From positions 37,894,083 through 37,958,082 of the forward strand of contig CM077115.1 of the NCBI GenBank assembly GCA_039619475.1: a DNA stretch of 64,000 nucleotides. Direction: 5' to 3'. Position numbers and translations under genes: made by a program. The notes beneath the pieces are model-generated. The model searched no databases, was not told the origin of the DNA, and saw only the letters and a list, made by a program, of their open reading frames with translations. Every line of letters begins with the position of its first letter. Positions within the stretch are counted from its first letter, which is position 1. Shown piece after piece: positions 34,584 to 44,499 of this stretch. This stretch comes from Icerya purchasi. Taxonomy: Eukaryota; Arthropoda; Insecta; Hemiptera; Monophlebidae.

Positions 34584-36037
34584 CGATTTGCAGAACAGAA
34601 GCTAATTTATTAATTTTTCCGTTCTCGGCAATTGCATCATTTGTGAAAAAGCAAAACTGGACAGTTGCCCCGCAAAGAATTTAAAATTCAAAAAAATTAT
34701 TGGTAATCAGCGAAAACAAAGTAAAAATAATACAATTTTTTGTATGATTCACTAGTCATTTTTCTGGTTTTTTTTGTTCTTATATGTGTATTTGTTTGTT
34801 AATAATCATAGTGTCTATTGACTATGACCGCTAGGAAGTTACCGTATATAAAAAATAAAATTTGTATCAATAATGTATTCAGGGGCGTCTCAAGCATCCC
34901 AAGTTGTGGGAGTGGTGCATTACCCAAAATACCGATTCATGAATTCATATAATTTAAAAATATTTTTTTTTTATACTGTATAGCTTATATAACAAAATGT
35001 TATATGGTGTTTTTTAATGATTTTCTTTAAACTTTTACAATGCGGGTCTTTTATTTTTTACTTCTGCAGTCAAAACTGATTTAGATCGAACTGTGAGGAC
35101 TAAAAATATTTAAAAAAAAAAATTTTATTAAAAGACATCTCACCTTTTAATGCTAAGCCTATAAGACTTTGTAATAATGCTTTACTTTTTCAAACAGTGA
35201 GGGTAACTTTTATTTTACACTGTTGTATACTAACCGTTTCTTTGTAAATTGTTTCAACTGGTCTGAATTTTCTTAATAATTTTTGCTTTTAAATTAGTAT
35301 CGAAAAATCCGCAACTCTTTGTTAACTTGGTAAAAGTTTTCATTATATTTGACACTTCTATATATCGTCAACCGTTTGTTTGCTTATTTCTTCTTCATCG
35401 TTTTCATCACTGTTGTTTATTTGACTCTTTGATCGCGGTTTCATTGCTGATTAAAACAACTGTTGCAATATTTTTGTCAACGTTTAATTATTCCTTTGAT
35501 AATAAATTTCCCGATGATCATTCTAATATTGTGGAAAACTTGAACTCTGTTTTTATTCCGCAATACTTCAAACTTTTGTATTAAGGGAATTTTACTTACT
35601 TTCATTTTAATATGATCAGAATAAAATATATAAATATAATGATTGAATGATTTAAAACTGAACAGAATTTGCTGTTAATTAAGCGGCTTCTATTGTATAA
35701 TTCTTTAAATTTCTACAAGTCTGTTGTAGTGACCTAAATTGTACGATTCTTGGCCGTTGTTAAGAAGTTCGCAATTCGACCACAGTTGCAGACAAATACA
35801 TAAATTAAATATATTTGCACTTCCTTGTTACTAAGTTAATATTTTGATGCAGAGGGACTAAAAACGTACACAAAAAAAATCTAAAATTTATTTCAATGAA
35901 ATACTATGGAAATTTAAATTATGGTGAAGTTGTGAAAGAGTTTCATGTAGAGTTGAGAAAAAAGACGTCAAGAACATTATGTTTGATTTACTTGTTACTT
36001 AAAATAATCAAATTTCGTACTTTCAGCTAAAATTCAT
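34581..36037 (+). repeat. foldback element, inner left arm (inverted repeat)
   Basis: Reverse complement of 38208-39664 with very few substitutions (for example GTTTGATTT here against GTTTAATTT in the other arm). It includes CAGGGGCGTCTCAAGCATCC at 34880. The 85-residue open stretch at 35327-35584 occurs in both arms and has no recognised motif. Confidence 0.9.
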
Positions 36038-38207
36038 TATTTTTAATTTTGCGTAACGAGGTCCGATTATATTTAATTATTATTTCTATTATTTTCGCCG
36101 CAATATTTATATTTTTGTTTTATTTGATAATTGTATGCCAGCGCCTAAATTTAAAAGGTTGCCATATTGTCAGGATAGCGTTGGTATGTATTTTTTAAAG
36201 GACAGTATGGCTGTCGCGGTCGGCATCAAGTAGTTTTTAGGTTTAGAGACGCGTATGTAGCGAATTGGTGTGGGTCATTGTGTGTTTTTTTTACGGGAGA
36301 AAACGTGTCTCCTTTAGGTGTTCGAATATATAAAGCGTTGTTATCAATTTATATATGCATATATTTGTTGTTTGTAAAAGTTATGTTCTGTTAATTTGCG
36401 TGAAAAATTAATAAAGAGTAGAATTTAGTAGATTTGTTTGTATTTTTTATTTTCGTCGATCATCTGTTGTGTTTTTTTTTGTGTAAACAATAAATTCGTT
36501 AGTTTAAAATTTCGGCTGACAACAGTGACTTTAATTCAAATTCTTTCCAATACTAGAAAACGTTATTTTCAAATGATAAAGTTCTTTATAATACAATGTT
36601 AAGGCTGAGAATTGTTTTAAAAAATTGAATTCGTATTTTAAAACAAATAAAGATTTTGACAGTAAAACACATGTTTATACCTTTAGTCCGCTTAAAAAAA
36701 GTTAATCTTTGATTTTATTTGTTCATTGTTTTTTGCTAAAAATATCATGCGTAAAATCAAAAATTTAATGGAATCATTGAACAGAGAACTCAGTAATAAG
36801 TTTGATGTTACACAACTAATTCGAAGTACGGTAAAAATATTTCAAAAAATGAAAAATGATAAACAAATTTCTGCATTGATCAACTCTCTGGTTCTTTTTG
36901 TAAAAAATATTCATAATCCCGAACCTGATTTTTCAAATACAAAGTGCGTTGTGCGCTAAAAAGTTGTGATGAAGCCCTGGGGAGACTACATGTGATGTAG
37001 ATTTTATAACATTCCATTTAAAAAAAACAGAGCTGTTTTTGAAGTCTTTACTTCTTGTATTCATGACGACTTATTTAAAATTCTTTCAATTTTTTAACCT
37101 TTTCGAAATATATTTACAATTCCAGTAAAAAAAATAATTCTTGAATCAATTTAATAATAGATATAATAGATGTAACTTTAAATTTTTGAAGGAACATATA
37201 GAACGTTTACATATTGACGTGCAAATGCTTCTCAATTCTTGCGAAGATTTTACAAGTTTTTTAAGTATTTCAAAAATTGCATTTAAATCATAAAATGTAC
37301 TGCCTTTTGCATTCAAATCTGGTCATTTTATTTTATCATTTTTTTTATTGTAACCGTCTTGTGAGCATTTGAGCGCTGAAATTAATTTCCGATCATTCAC
37401 ATACAACGATAAGCGGAAACCGTTTGTTTTCATTAATGTTACTTTTTTCTTGATAGAATGTAGTAAATAAAATAAATACTCATAAAACAGTCAAACTGTA
37501 ATCAAAGTTAAACTTTAAAAAATAAAAACGAAAATCGAAATTTACTTCGCAATTAATTTCTATTATAAAATATAACATTTACTTCATTTAATTCAATGCA
37601 TATTGTCCTTTTCAGGGTCGATCAAAAGTAGAAGAGTTTTTCAAGTTTAAATAAAATACATATTTTTAAAGTCGGACTCATTAAATTCGGAGATTTTATA
37701 TTTTAATTAAAGATTTTATAATATGCTTATTGCTGTTTTCAAATTCGGCCAATTTTAAAATTTTTTTATTAATTTCAATAAAATATGTATTTCAAAATTA
37801 AGTACATTAAATCTCATATTTGAATTAAGAGTTTTATAACGAAAACATCATGATCTTGCCAAATGATTAATGTTTTTTTATCCACCATAAAGTATTTTGC
37901 CCACAAAATTGTATTTCTGCTACAATGCTTTTAATTCCTTTTCTTCTATACATCTTTTTCCTACGTTTATGGGCCACTTATTGGCTATCCGTCAACCACA
38001 CTCACCACAAAACATAATAATAAATTTCTCCAACAACGAATGGCATTTCCAGATAATAATAAAGCAAATAACCGTTTTGTTTAGAATTCTTAGTAAAAAT
38101 AATTTTAAATTATTAAAATCACAGAAGGTATCGGCCCCTGCTCATTTTATTTTAAAAAATTAAATTTTCCCATATTAGAAATTAAAAATTATGAATTTTA
38201 AAAGCAG
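36038..38207. other. unique centre of foldback element
   Basis: 2.17 kb of AT-rich DNA between the arms. The longest open stretches (36726-36959 and 37897-38163, 77 and 88 residues) are Lys/Asn/Phe-rich with no motif known to me. No P-type, hAT-type or MuDR-type transposase is recognisable. Confidence 0.5.
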
Positions 38208-39664
38208 ATGAATTTTAGCTGAAAGTACGAAATTTGATTATTTTAAGTAACAAGTAAATTAAACATAATGTTCTTGACGTCTTTTTTCTCAACTCTACAT
38301 GAAACTCTTTCACAACTTCACCATAATTTAAATTTCCATAGTATTTCATTGAAATAAATTTTAGATTTTTTTTGTGTACGTTTTTAGTCCCTCTGCATCA
38401 AAATATTAACTTAGTAACAAGGAAGTGCAAATATATTTAATTTATGTATTTGTCTGCAACTGTGGTCGAATTGCGAACTTCTTAACAACGGCCAAGAATC
38501 GTACAATTTAGGTCACTACAACAGACTTGTAGAAATTTAAAGAATTATACAATAGAAGCCGCTTAATTAACAGCAAATTCTGTTCAGTTTTAAATCATTC
38601 AATCATTATATTTATATATTTTATTCTGATCATATTAAAATGAAAGTAAGTAAAATTCCCTTAATACAAAAGTTTGAAGTATTGCGGAATAAAAACAGAG
38701 TTCAAGTTTTCCACAATATTAGAATGATCATCGGGAAATTTATTATCAAAGGAATAATTAAACGTTGACAAAAATATTGCAACAGTTGTTTTAATCAGCA
38801 ATGAAACCGCGATCAAAGAGTCAAATAAACAGCAGTGATGAAAACGATGAAGAAGAAATAAGCAAACAAACGGTTGACGATATATAGAAGTGTCAAATAT
38901 AATGAAAACTTTTACCAAGTTAACAAAGAGTTGCGGATTTTTCGATACTAATTTAAAAGCAAAAATTATTAAGAAAATTCAGACCAGTTGAAACAATTTA
39001 CAAAGAAACGGTTAGTATACAACAGTGTAAAATAAAAGTTACCCTCACTGTTTGAAAAAGTAAAGCATTATTACAAAGTCTTATAGGCTTAGCATTAAAA
39101 GGTGAGATGTCTTTTAATAAAATTTTTTTTTTTAAATATTTTTAGTCCTCACAGTTCGATCTAAATCAGTTTTGACTGCAGAAGTAAAAAATAAAAGACC
39201 CGCATTGTAAAAGTTTAAAGAAAATCATTAAAAAACACCATATAACATTTTGTTATATAAGCTATACAGTATAAAAAAAAAATATTTTTAAATTATATGA
39301 ATTCATGAATCGGTATTTTGGGTAATGCACCACTCCCACAACTTGGGATGCTTGAGACGCCCCTGAATACATTATTGATACAAATTTTATTTTTTATATA
39401 CGGTAACTTCCTAGCGGTCATAGTCAATAGACACTATGATTATTAACAAACAAATACACATATAAGAACAAAAAAAACCAGAAAAATGACTAGTGAATCA
39501 TACAAAAAATTGTATTATTTTTACTTTGTTTTCGCTGATTACCAATAATTTTTTTGAATTTTAAATTCTTTGCGGGGCAACTGTCCAGTTTTGCTTTTTC
39601 ACAAATGATGCAATTGCCGAGAACGGAAAAATTAATAAATTAGCTTCTGTTCTGCAAATCGATG
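38208..39664 (-). repeat. foldback element, inner right arm (inverted repeat)
   Basis: Inverted copy of 34581-36037. It ends at CGATG next to the right minisatellite exactly as the left arm does. Confidence 0.9.
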
Positions 39665-39976
39665 TGCGCTTTTGTCCGTGTGCGCTTTTATCCGTGTGCG
39701 CTTTTATCCGTGTGCGCTTTTGTCCGGGTGCGCTTTTGTCCGTGTGCGCTTTTATCCATGTGCGCTTTTATCCGTGTGCGCTTTTATCCATGTGCGCTTT
39801 TATCCGTGTGCGCTTTTATCCGTGTGCGCTTTTGTCCGTGTGCGCTTTTATCCGTGTGCGCTTTTATCCGTGTGCGCTTTTGTCCTGTGCGCTTTTGTCC
39901 GATGCGTTTTTATCATGTGCGCTTTTGTCCTGTGCGCTTTTGTCCTGTGCGCTTTTGTCCTGTGCGCTTTTGTCCG
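39662..39976 (-). repeat. minisatellite, right arm
   Basis: Inverted counterpart of 34239-34583. It is shorter by about 30 bases, with extra AGGACAAAAGCGCAC units at the tip and fewer 16-bp units inside. The odd ATGATAAAAACGCATCGG unit is present in the corresponding place. Confidence 0.92.
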
Positions 39977-39982
39977 GTCACC

Positions 39983-39991
39983 CTGTCAAAC
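39983..39991 (+). repeat. target-site duplication of foldback element, right
   Basis: Second copy of CTGTCAAAC (first at 34221-34229). Confidence 0.8.
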
Positions 39992-40220
39992 ATAGCACAT
40001 GCGCGGCGCCCAAAAACCAGCATTACAGATGAACACGTCAAAGCCATCGAACAACTCATTTTGGCTGACCGACGCGTCCGTGTACGCGATATGACCGACG
40101 AATTGGGCATCAGCATAGGTAGTATTGAGACAATAATTCATGATCGGCTAGGTTATCGCAAAATTGCAGCCAGATGGGTGCCAAGACTTCTGAATTTTGA
40201 ACAGAAATTCACTCGCTTTA
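39983..40220 (+). mobile_element. mariner element, right part (split and 3' truncated)
   Basis: It starts with the duplicated CTGTCAAAC and continues the transposase frame of 34038-34229: ARRPKTSITDEHVKAIEQLI, VRDMTDELGISIGSIETIIH and RLGYRKIAARWVPRLL. This is the second helix-turn-helix and the conserved linker of mariner transposases. Similarity ends near 40220 after LNFEQKFTRFKK. The catalytic DD34D domain and right terminal repeat are missing from the window, so the element was already deleted or is broken here. Confidence 0.85.
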
Positions 40221-40855
40221 AAAAGATTTTCTTTTGGCTTCGAGTATTTCCGATTAACGTTGTAAATCATTTTATTAACAATTTTTCCGAAATTTCATGG
40301 TTCGTTCCGATTTGTCTGTCTTGTTAAAAAACGTTTTATACATATATTTTTCCATATATGTACATCTTTATTCTAACTCATTGTGATTTATATCTGTTTC
40401 AGATTTTGGTCGCGCATTCTGAATTTAAACTAGAATATCTTTGGTTTTCTTTTTCTGACAAAAACAGATAAATTTTCCCGAAAGGAATTGTTATCAAAAA
40501 CATAATTCTCTAAATGTGTACTGATTTATTTCTTCGCTAATATTGACTTTTACTTATTTAATAATTTATCCTTTCGCTAGAGTTTTTCTTTGCAAATAAC
40601 GTCTTAGTCTCTCCCCTAACTTCAAGAATTAAATAGATTTTTCGCGGAAGATGAGGCTAGGCATCAAAAAAATTGTAGGGAAATTTTTATATTTGCAATC
40701 TCTTTAATAATTTTTCGAGTTCCAACAGTTCTTTTAGGAAGCTGATCTGCCAGTAAAATTTCTATGGATCCTGCTCTGTTTTTAGAATATTTTTATTTAC
40801 GTAAAAGCTCACTTTTATAAAATTACGTAGTAGCAGAAAAATCAAGTTTTGTGCA

Positions 40856-40856
<1 letters not shown>
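40221..40856. other. no gene recognised
   Basis: AT-rich DNA with no supported feature. Confidence 0.35.

Positions 40857-40916
<60 letters not shown>
40857..40916. repeat. (TA)n microsatellite
   Basis: About 30 TA dinucleotides at the border of repeat copy C, matching the (TA)n borders of copies A, B and D. Confidence 0.9.
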
Positions 40917-40921
<5 letters not shown>

Positions 40922-41064
40922 CTTGGCAATTTTGGTCTCGCAAGGGGCTGTGCCCCCTGATCCCTCTTGCTTTCATTTCTGTCTCTTTCTCTTCTATACT
41001 TTGTATAAAATGATCAAAATTTACAACGTAATTCTTACTGACATCAACACAAAAAAAATAACAT

Positions 41065-41081
41065 AATCAATCCTATCCTAA
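41065..41081 (+). repeat. target-site duplication of LINE, left
   Basis: AATCAATCCTATCCTAA, repeated exactly at 42154-42170. Confidence 0.88.
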
Positions 41082-42124
41082 TTAAAATTGAATAATAAGC
41101 CTCTTAAATTTAGCAAGGAAATGAAATATTTGGGTATATACATAGATGAAAATCTCAATTTCAGCAAACATGTTGGCTACATCATGGATAAAATTAAAAA
41201 ATATTACACAAAACTAGTAGGTATATATAACAGAAGCTTTGGTTTAAAATTTGTGGATAGGAAAATTCTTTACTCAGCGCTGTTCAGATCTATAACGGAA
41301 TATGGTTCCTTGATTTATTTTCCTAACATTTCGGTAAAAAACAAAAAGAAAATTAAAATGGAACAAAGGAAAATCATCTTAAATATAACATCTGCATATA
41401 GAACGGTTTCCTATACATCTTCGTATGTCATATCAGGAATTATGCCAGTGGATTTACAGTTGGAAATGATTAACGAGATAAACATAACCAAAAACAACCA
41501 TAATGATAGGACAAGGGTAATACAGAAAGTAAAAGAAGTAAAGTCGAAATACCTGGAGGAATGGCAAAACACTTATGAGCAAGAATTAACAGGGAGACGA
41601 ACGTACGGATTATTAACCAGAATCGAGGATAGATTGAAGAACAAATTACTCAATCCAGATTTCTTTCTAACCCAATTTTTGTCGGGACATGGTAATTTCG
41701 CTGAGTATCTAAAGAAAATGGGCATAACAAATGATGATAAATGCAGAGAATGCAATATCGAAACAGATTCACCGGATCATACTTTTCTATATTGTTCCAA
41801 ATTCGAGCACATAAGAGCTGAATACAACATCGGAGAAAACTACAACTGGTTCAAGAATAAAAATAATACCATGAAGACCTTAAAATATATAACCGCTATA
41901 TTAAAGAAAAAAAAAAGAATATGATGTTATAATCTAAGTCGATAGCTTTTTCTCTTTAAATATCTTGTAATGTAGAGGAGATACGGATAAACCATTGGTC
42001 AAACGGTCTCCATCTATAAGAATTTACACTTTGTAATCGTACTTTTTTTTTATATTTATTTATTAAGGTTTTGTAATTTCAAGAATTATTTGAAAAGGAG
42101 ATAATTTATATAATAATAATAATA

Positions 42125-42153
<29 letters not shown>
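41082..42153 (+). mobile_element. 5'-truncated R1-like LINE insertion
   Basis: A plus-strand insertion of 1072 bp flanked by an exact 17-bp duplication, with a (TAA)n run and a long poly(A) at its 3' end (42112-42153). It carries the open C-terminal part of an RT protein and a 3' UTR of about 190 bases. It is 5' truncated, as is usual for target-primed reverse transcription. The host sequence is repeat copy C, so this insertion is younger than the repeat. Confidence 0.88.
41088..41924 (+). CDS. LINE RT C-terminus, 5'-truncated but open (278 aa)
   Basis: C-terminal part of a non-LTR retrotransposon protein. KYLGIYIDENLNFSKHV is the block after the RT catalytic domain. YGSLIYFPNISVKNKKKI and RTVSYTSSYVISGIMPVDL are the thumb region of R1-type proteins. 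FFLTQFLSGHGNFAEYL leads to CRECNIETDSPDHTFLYCSK, the Cys-Cys-His-Cys domain. No RNase H is present, which fits R1 or a related clade rather than I/Jockey elements with RNase H. The frame is open to a stop at 41924, so the copy is young, but it lacks the endonuclease and RT core. The first Met is arbitrary because the insertion is truncated. Confidence 0.8.
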   Translation: MNNKPLKFSKEMKYLGIYIDENLNFSKHVGYIMDKIKKYYTKLVGIYNRSFGLKFVDRKILYSALFRSITEYGSLIYFPNISVKNKKKIKMEQRKIILNITSAYRTVSYTSSYVISGIMPVDLQLEMINEINITKNNHNDRTRVIQKVKEVKSKYLEEWQNTYEQELTGRRTYGLLTRIEDRLKNKLLNPDFFLTQFLSGHGNFAEYLKKMGITNDDKCRECNIETDSPDHTFLYCSKFEHIRAEYNIGENYNWFKNKNNTMKTLKYITAILKKKKRI

Positions 42154-42158
<5 letters not shown>

Positions 42159-42170
42159 ATCCTATCCTAA
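42154..42170 (+). repeat. target-site duplication of LINE, right
   Basis: Exact copy of AATCAATCCTATCCTAA (41065-41081). Confidence 0.88.
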
Positions 42171-42394
42171 CATTTAACTTTCATTATATAAAATTAATTC
42201 ATTTTTTCGTTATATTTTTCGTTATATTTTTCGTTACATTTTCGTTACATATTTCGTTACATAATATTGTGACATTTGTAAAATAACAATTACAAAAATT
42301 CTATAAAATACTCGTATAATAAACGTTACATAAAATTGGAACACTTTTTTGGGACATTTTTTCGAATGGGGGTTAGCCTAAGAATTACGTTGTA

Positions 42395-42424
<30 letters not shown>

Positions 42425-42429
<5 letters not shown>

Positions 42430-42793
42430 CGGCCATTTTGGCCTCGCAAGGGGCTGTGCCCCTTGACCCCTCTTGCTTTTATTTCTGTCTCCTTCTCTTC
42501 TATACTTTGTATAAAATGATCAAAATTTACAACGTAATTCTTACTGGCATCAACGCAAAAAAAAAATAACATAACCAAAAAAATCCTATTATAACATTTA
42601 ACTTTCATTATATAAAATTAAGACATTTTTTCGTTACATTTTTCGTTACATATTTCATTACATAAAATTGTGACATTTTTTAAATAACAATAACAAAAAT
42701 CTTATGAAATATAACAAACGTTACATAAAATTTGGACATTTTTTTGGGACATTTTTTCGAGTAGGGGGTAGCCTAAGAATTACGTTGTTATTA
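42425..42793 (-). repeat. hairpin repeat family, copy D
   Basis: Uninterrupted minus-strand copy. GGCCATTTTGGCC and CAAGGGGCTGTGCCCCTTG hairpins are at 42431-42461, and GGTAGCCTAAGAATTACGTT is at its other end. It is separated from copy C by (TA)n and followed by (TA)n. Confidence 0.75.
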
Positions 42794-42821
42794 ATATATA
42801 TATATATATAATATATATACT

Positions 42822-43480
42822 AGCTTTTACGTACGGCTTCGCCCGTGTATTAATACCCGTTTAAATCTGTACTTGGAAATTAATAAAAAAATTTTGTTTT
42901 ATCTGGAATTTATGTATAGATAATGTTATAGTAAACGTTTTTTTAAATCTTTAATTTATTTTATCTCACTTTTTAAAATTTGTGCATCCTTTGTTGCAAA
43001 ATATTCATTAGAGTTAACGTAGAGTGACATTTCTGGAGGTCACATAGCTTTCATCATTGTAATTATCTGTTTTCTATTCCTTATTCGCCATTGCGATTAC
43101 GTCATTCACTTATTTTACAAACGGCTCATTTACTTACCCGATAGCCGTTTTTTCCGTAGCTTCACCAACGGACTAGTAGGAGTCTTTAATTTTTTTCTCT
43201 TTTTCTATGCGGTGAATAATTCTGTATTTCTATTAAATAATTATTTCTTCTATTCTGTTTTTCTTTCGCGAATATTATTAATACAATAATTACAAGAGTT
43301 TCTTATCTATCGCGATAACGATGCAACGTGTTTGCTCACGTATTGTGCCGTTATCGGTTATGTTACGTCGCCGGTGAACTCGATAGCAGTGATAGCATAG
43401 TAGATTTTAGCGGCTTAATATAAATTTTGCCAGGAAATAAACCGGTTACCGTGAATGATATAAAAAAGAGTTATTAGAGA
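42822..43480. other. ACTAGCTTTTACG-type repeat start, then unassigned sequence
   Basis: Directly after copy D's (TA)n, CTAGCTTTTACGTACGGCTT then CGCCCGTGT resembles a sequence I have seen repeatedly at TE ends in insect genomes, though I cannot name the family. The following bases carry no recognised domain until the LINE ORF1 at 43.5 kb, and could be its 5' part. Confidence 0.3.
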
Positions 43481-44153
43481 GCTTTTACACAGAAAAATTC
43501 CCGTTTTTGTAAGAGTTTATAGAGGAGAATCAACGGCTTAAAAAGAAAGTAGACCATCTGGAAAGGGAAGTAGACGATCTCAGTAGTTATTCAAGAAGGA
43601 ATTAAATCATTTTACGTCAACCGAATGAAGATCCGGTGAAAGTTGCAATAGAGGCAAGTGCGGCACTGGGTGTAAAGGTATATGGGAAAAGGAAATAGAT
43701 GCGGCACATAGGTTGCCGACAAAAAAAGAAAATCGGGCTCCACCATTTATGATAAAGCTAGTAAGTCGTATTACTAAGAATAATATTATAACGAATGCAA
43801 AAAAAAAATGAAGATCACAGCTAGTATCTTTGGTGGAGACCCACGGTGAAGGATTTTTTTGTAATGAACACCTAACCAAAAAAAATCGAGAAATATTTAC
43901 GAACGCAAGAATCCTATGGAACGAGTATATTATCTGGTCAAAGGATGGTCGGGTTCTAGGCCGATGTAACGCTCTCCAGATCAAGTCATTAGAAGATATT
44001 GAATATTGGAAAGAGTCTGCGCACAAGATACCGGACTCTCAAGGCAAGAATAAAAGAACGATGGAAGAAAGAAGTCCGCAAAATGTGACAGAAGCAGCTA
44101 AGAAAAATCAAATAACACTAGACCGTGTAAATCAATTTCGTTACGAAAAGTAA
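43480..44153 (+). pseudogene. LINE ORF1-like protein (coiled coil plus RNA-binding region)
   Basis: Frame-broken ORF1. Near 43510-43600, EFIEENQRLKKKVDHLEREV followed by DDLSSYSRRN is a coiled coil leading into the 'YSRRN' block. Shifted frames give DPVKVAIEASAALGVKV, AAHRLPTKKENRAPP and MIKLVSRITKNNII. The stretch at 43830-44153 has CNEHLTKKNREIFTNARIL and IIWSKDGRVLG. This order (coiled coil, YSRRN, HRLP, R-x-x-x-N, N-E-x-L-T) is typical of ORF1 proteins of insect LINEs and of the related FP25-like domain. It precedes the endonuclease of the same LINE. Confidence 0.6.
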
Positions 44154-44499
44154 ACAAAGCGAAGTAGATTTAGTAAGTTATAGTAATAATTATATCAATA
44201 GAACTAGAAATAAGTACGGTAGGGACAATAAAGATAATATTAATTTACGTAATGAGGGTACTACTAATAATATTAATGAAAGCAATGGTGTTTATAATGT
44301 TAAAAAGTTAAAAAATAAAGAAAGGTAGGAAAATAAAGATTACTATTAACGATAATAAAAAGATTAATGTTAATCGTAAAGAATTTAGTAGTTCTTGCAC
44401 TTGCAAACGTAAAACAGAAACTCCTAGACGGGTAATTACGAAATGTACCCTTGGGTCGACTCCAGTGAAACGTCTAATTATAATTATATATTTAGAAAA

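Larger units (their letters stand above)
34230..39982. mobile_element. foldback-like element with minisatellite arms (5753 bp)
   Basis: The element interrupts a mariner transposase gene and is flanked by the 9-bp repeat CTGTCAAAC. Its tips are GGTTCGCGGACAAAAG and, reversed, GGTGACCGGACAAAAG. Each arm has an outer minisatellite of 14-16-bp units (left 34239-34583, right 39662-39976) and an inner unique arm of 1457 bp (34581-36037 against 38208-39664). The inner arms pair at a constant coordinate sum of 74245 at every anchor I checked, so no net indel. The centre (36038-38207) is unique. Long inverted arms built of short tandem repeats plus a 9-bp duplication are the hallmark of Drosophila foldback (FB) elements. 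No transposase is visible, so it looks non-autonomous. Confidence 0.8.
40917..42400 (-). repeat. hairpin repeat family, copy C (interrupted by a LINE)
   Basis: On the minus strand this is the same repeat as copies A and B. The hairpin end (CTCGCAAGGGGCTGTGCCCC) is at the low-coordinate side and AGCCTAAGAATTACGTTGTA at the high-coordinate side. It is split by the LINE 41082-42153; the AATCAATCCTATCCTAA at the break is duplicated. Without the LINE it would be about 400 bp. Confidence 0.72.

Noticed and set aside
34099..34684. Long open frames on both strands (up to 160 residues, CAFVRVRFYPCALLS-type) over the minisatellite
   Set aside because: The 14-16-bp unit simply lacks stop codons in several frames; the reading is periodic and has no protein character. 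The same applies to 39662-40032.
35327..35584. 85-residue ORF present identically in both foldback arms
   Set aside because: Duplicated only because the arms are inverted copies; composition is hydrophobic low complexity with no motif.
37897..38163. 88-residue ORF in the centre of the foldback element, considered as a transposase fragment
   Set aside because: No catalytic or DNA-binding motif of any transposase family could be seen.
34880..39365. A hAT transposon with 1.16-kb terminal repeats
   Set aside because: The inverted similarity continues outward past CAGGGGCG into the minisatellites, and the flanking octamers are inverted rather than direct.
39662..40327. A 221-residue plus-strand open frame joining minisatellite to mariner transposase
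   Set aside because: The frame is open by chance through the minisatellite; only the part after 39983 is transposase sequence.
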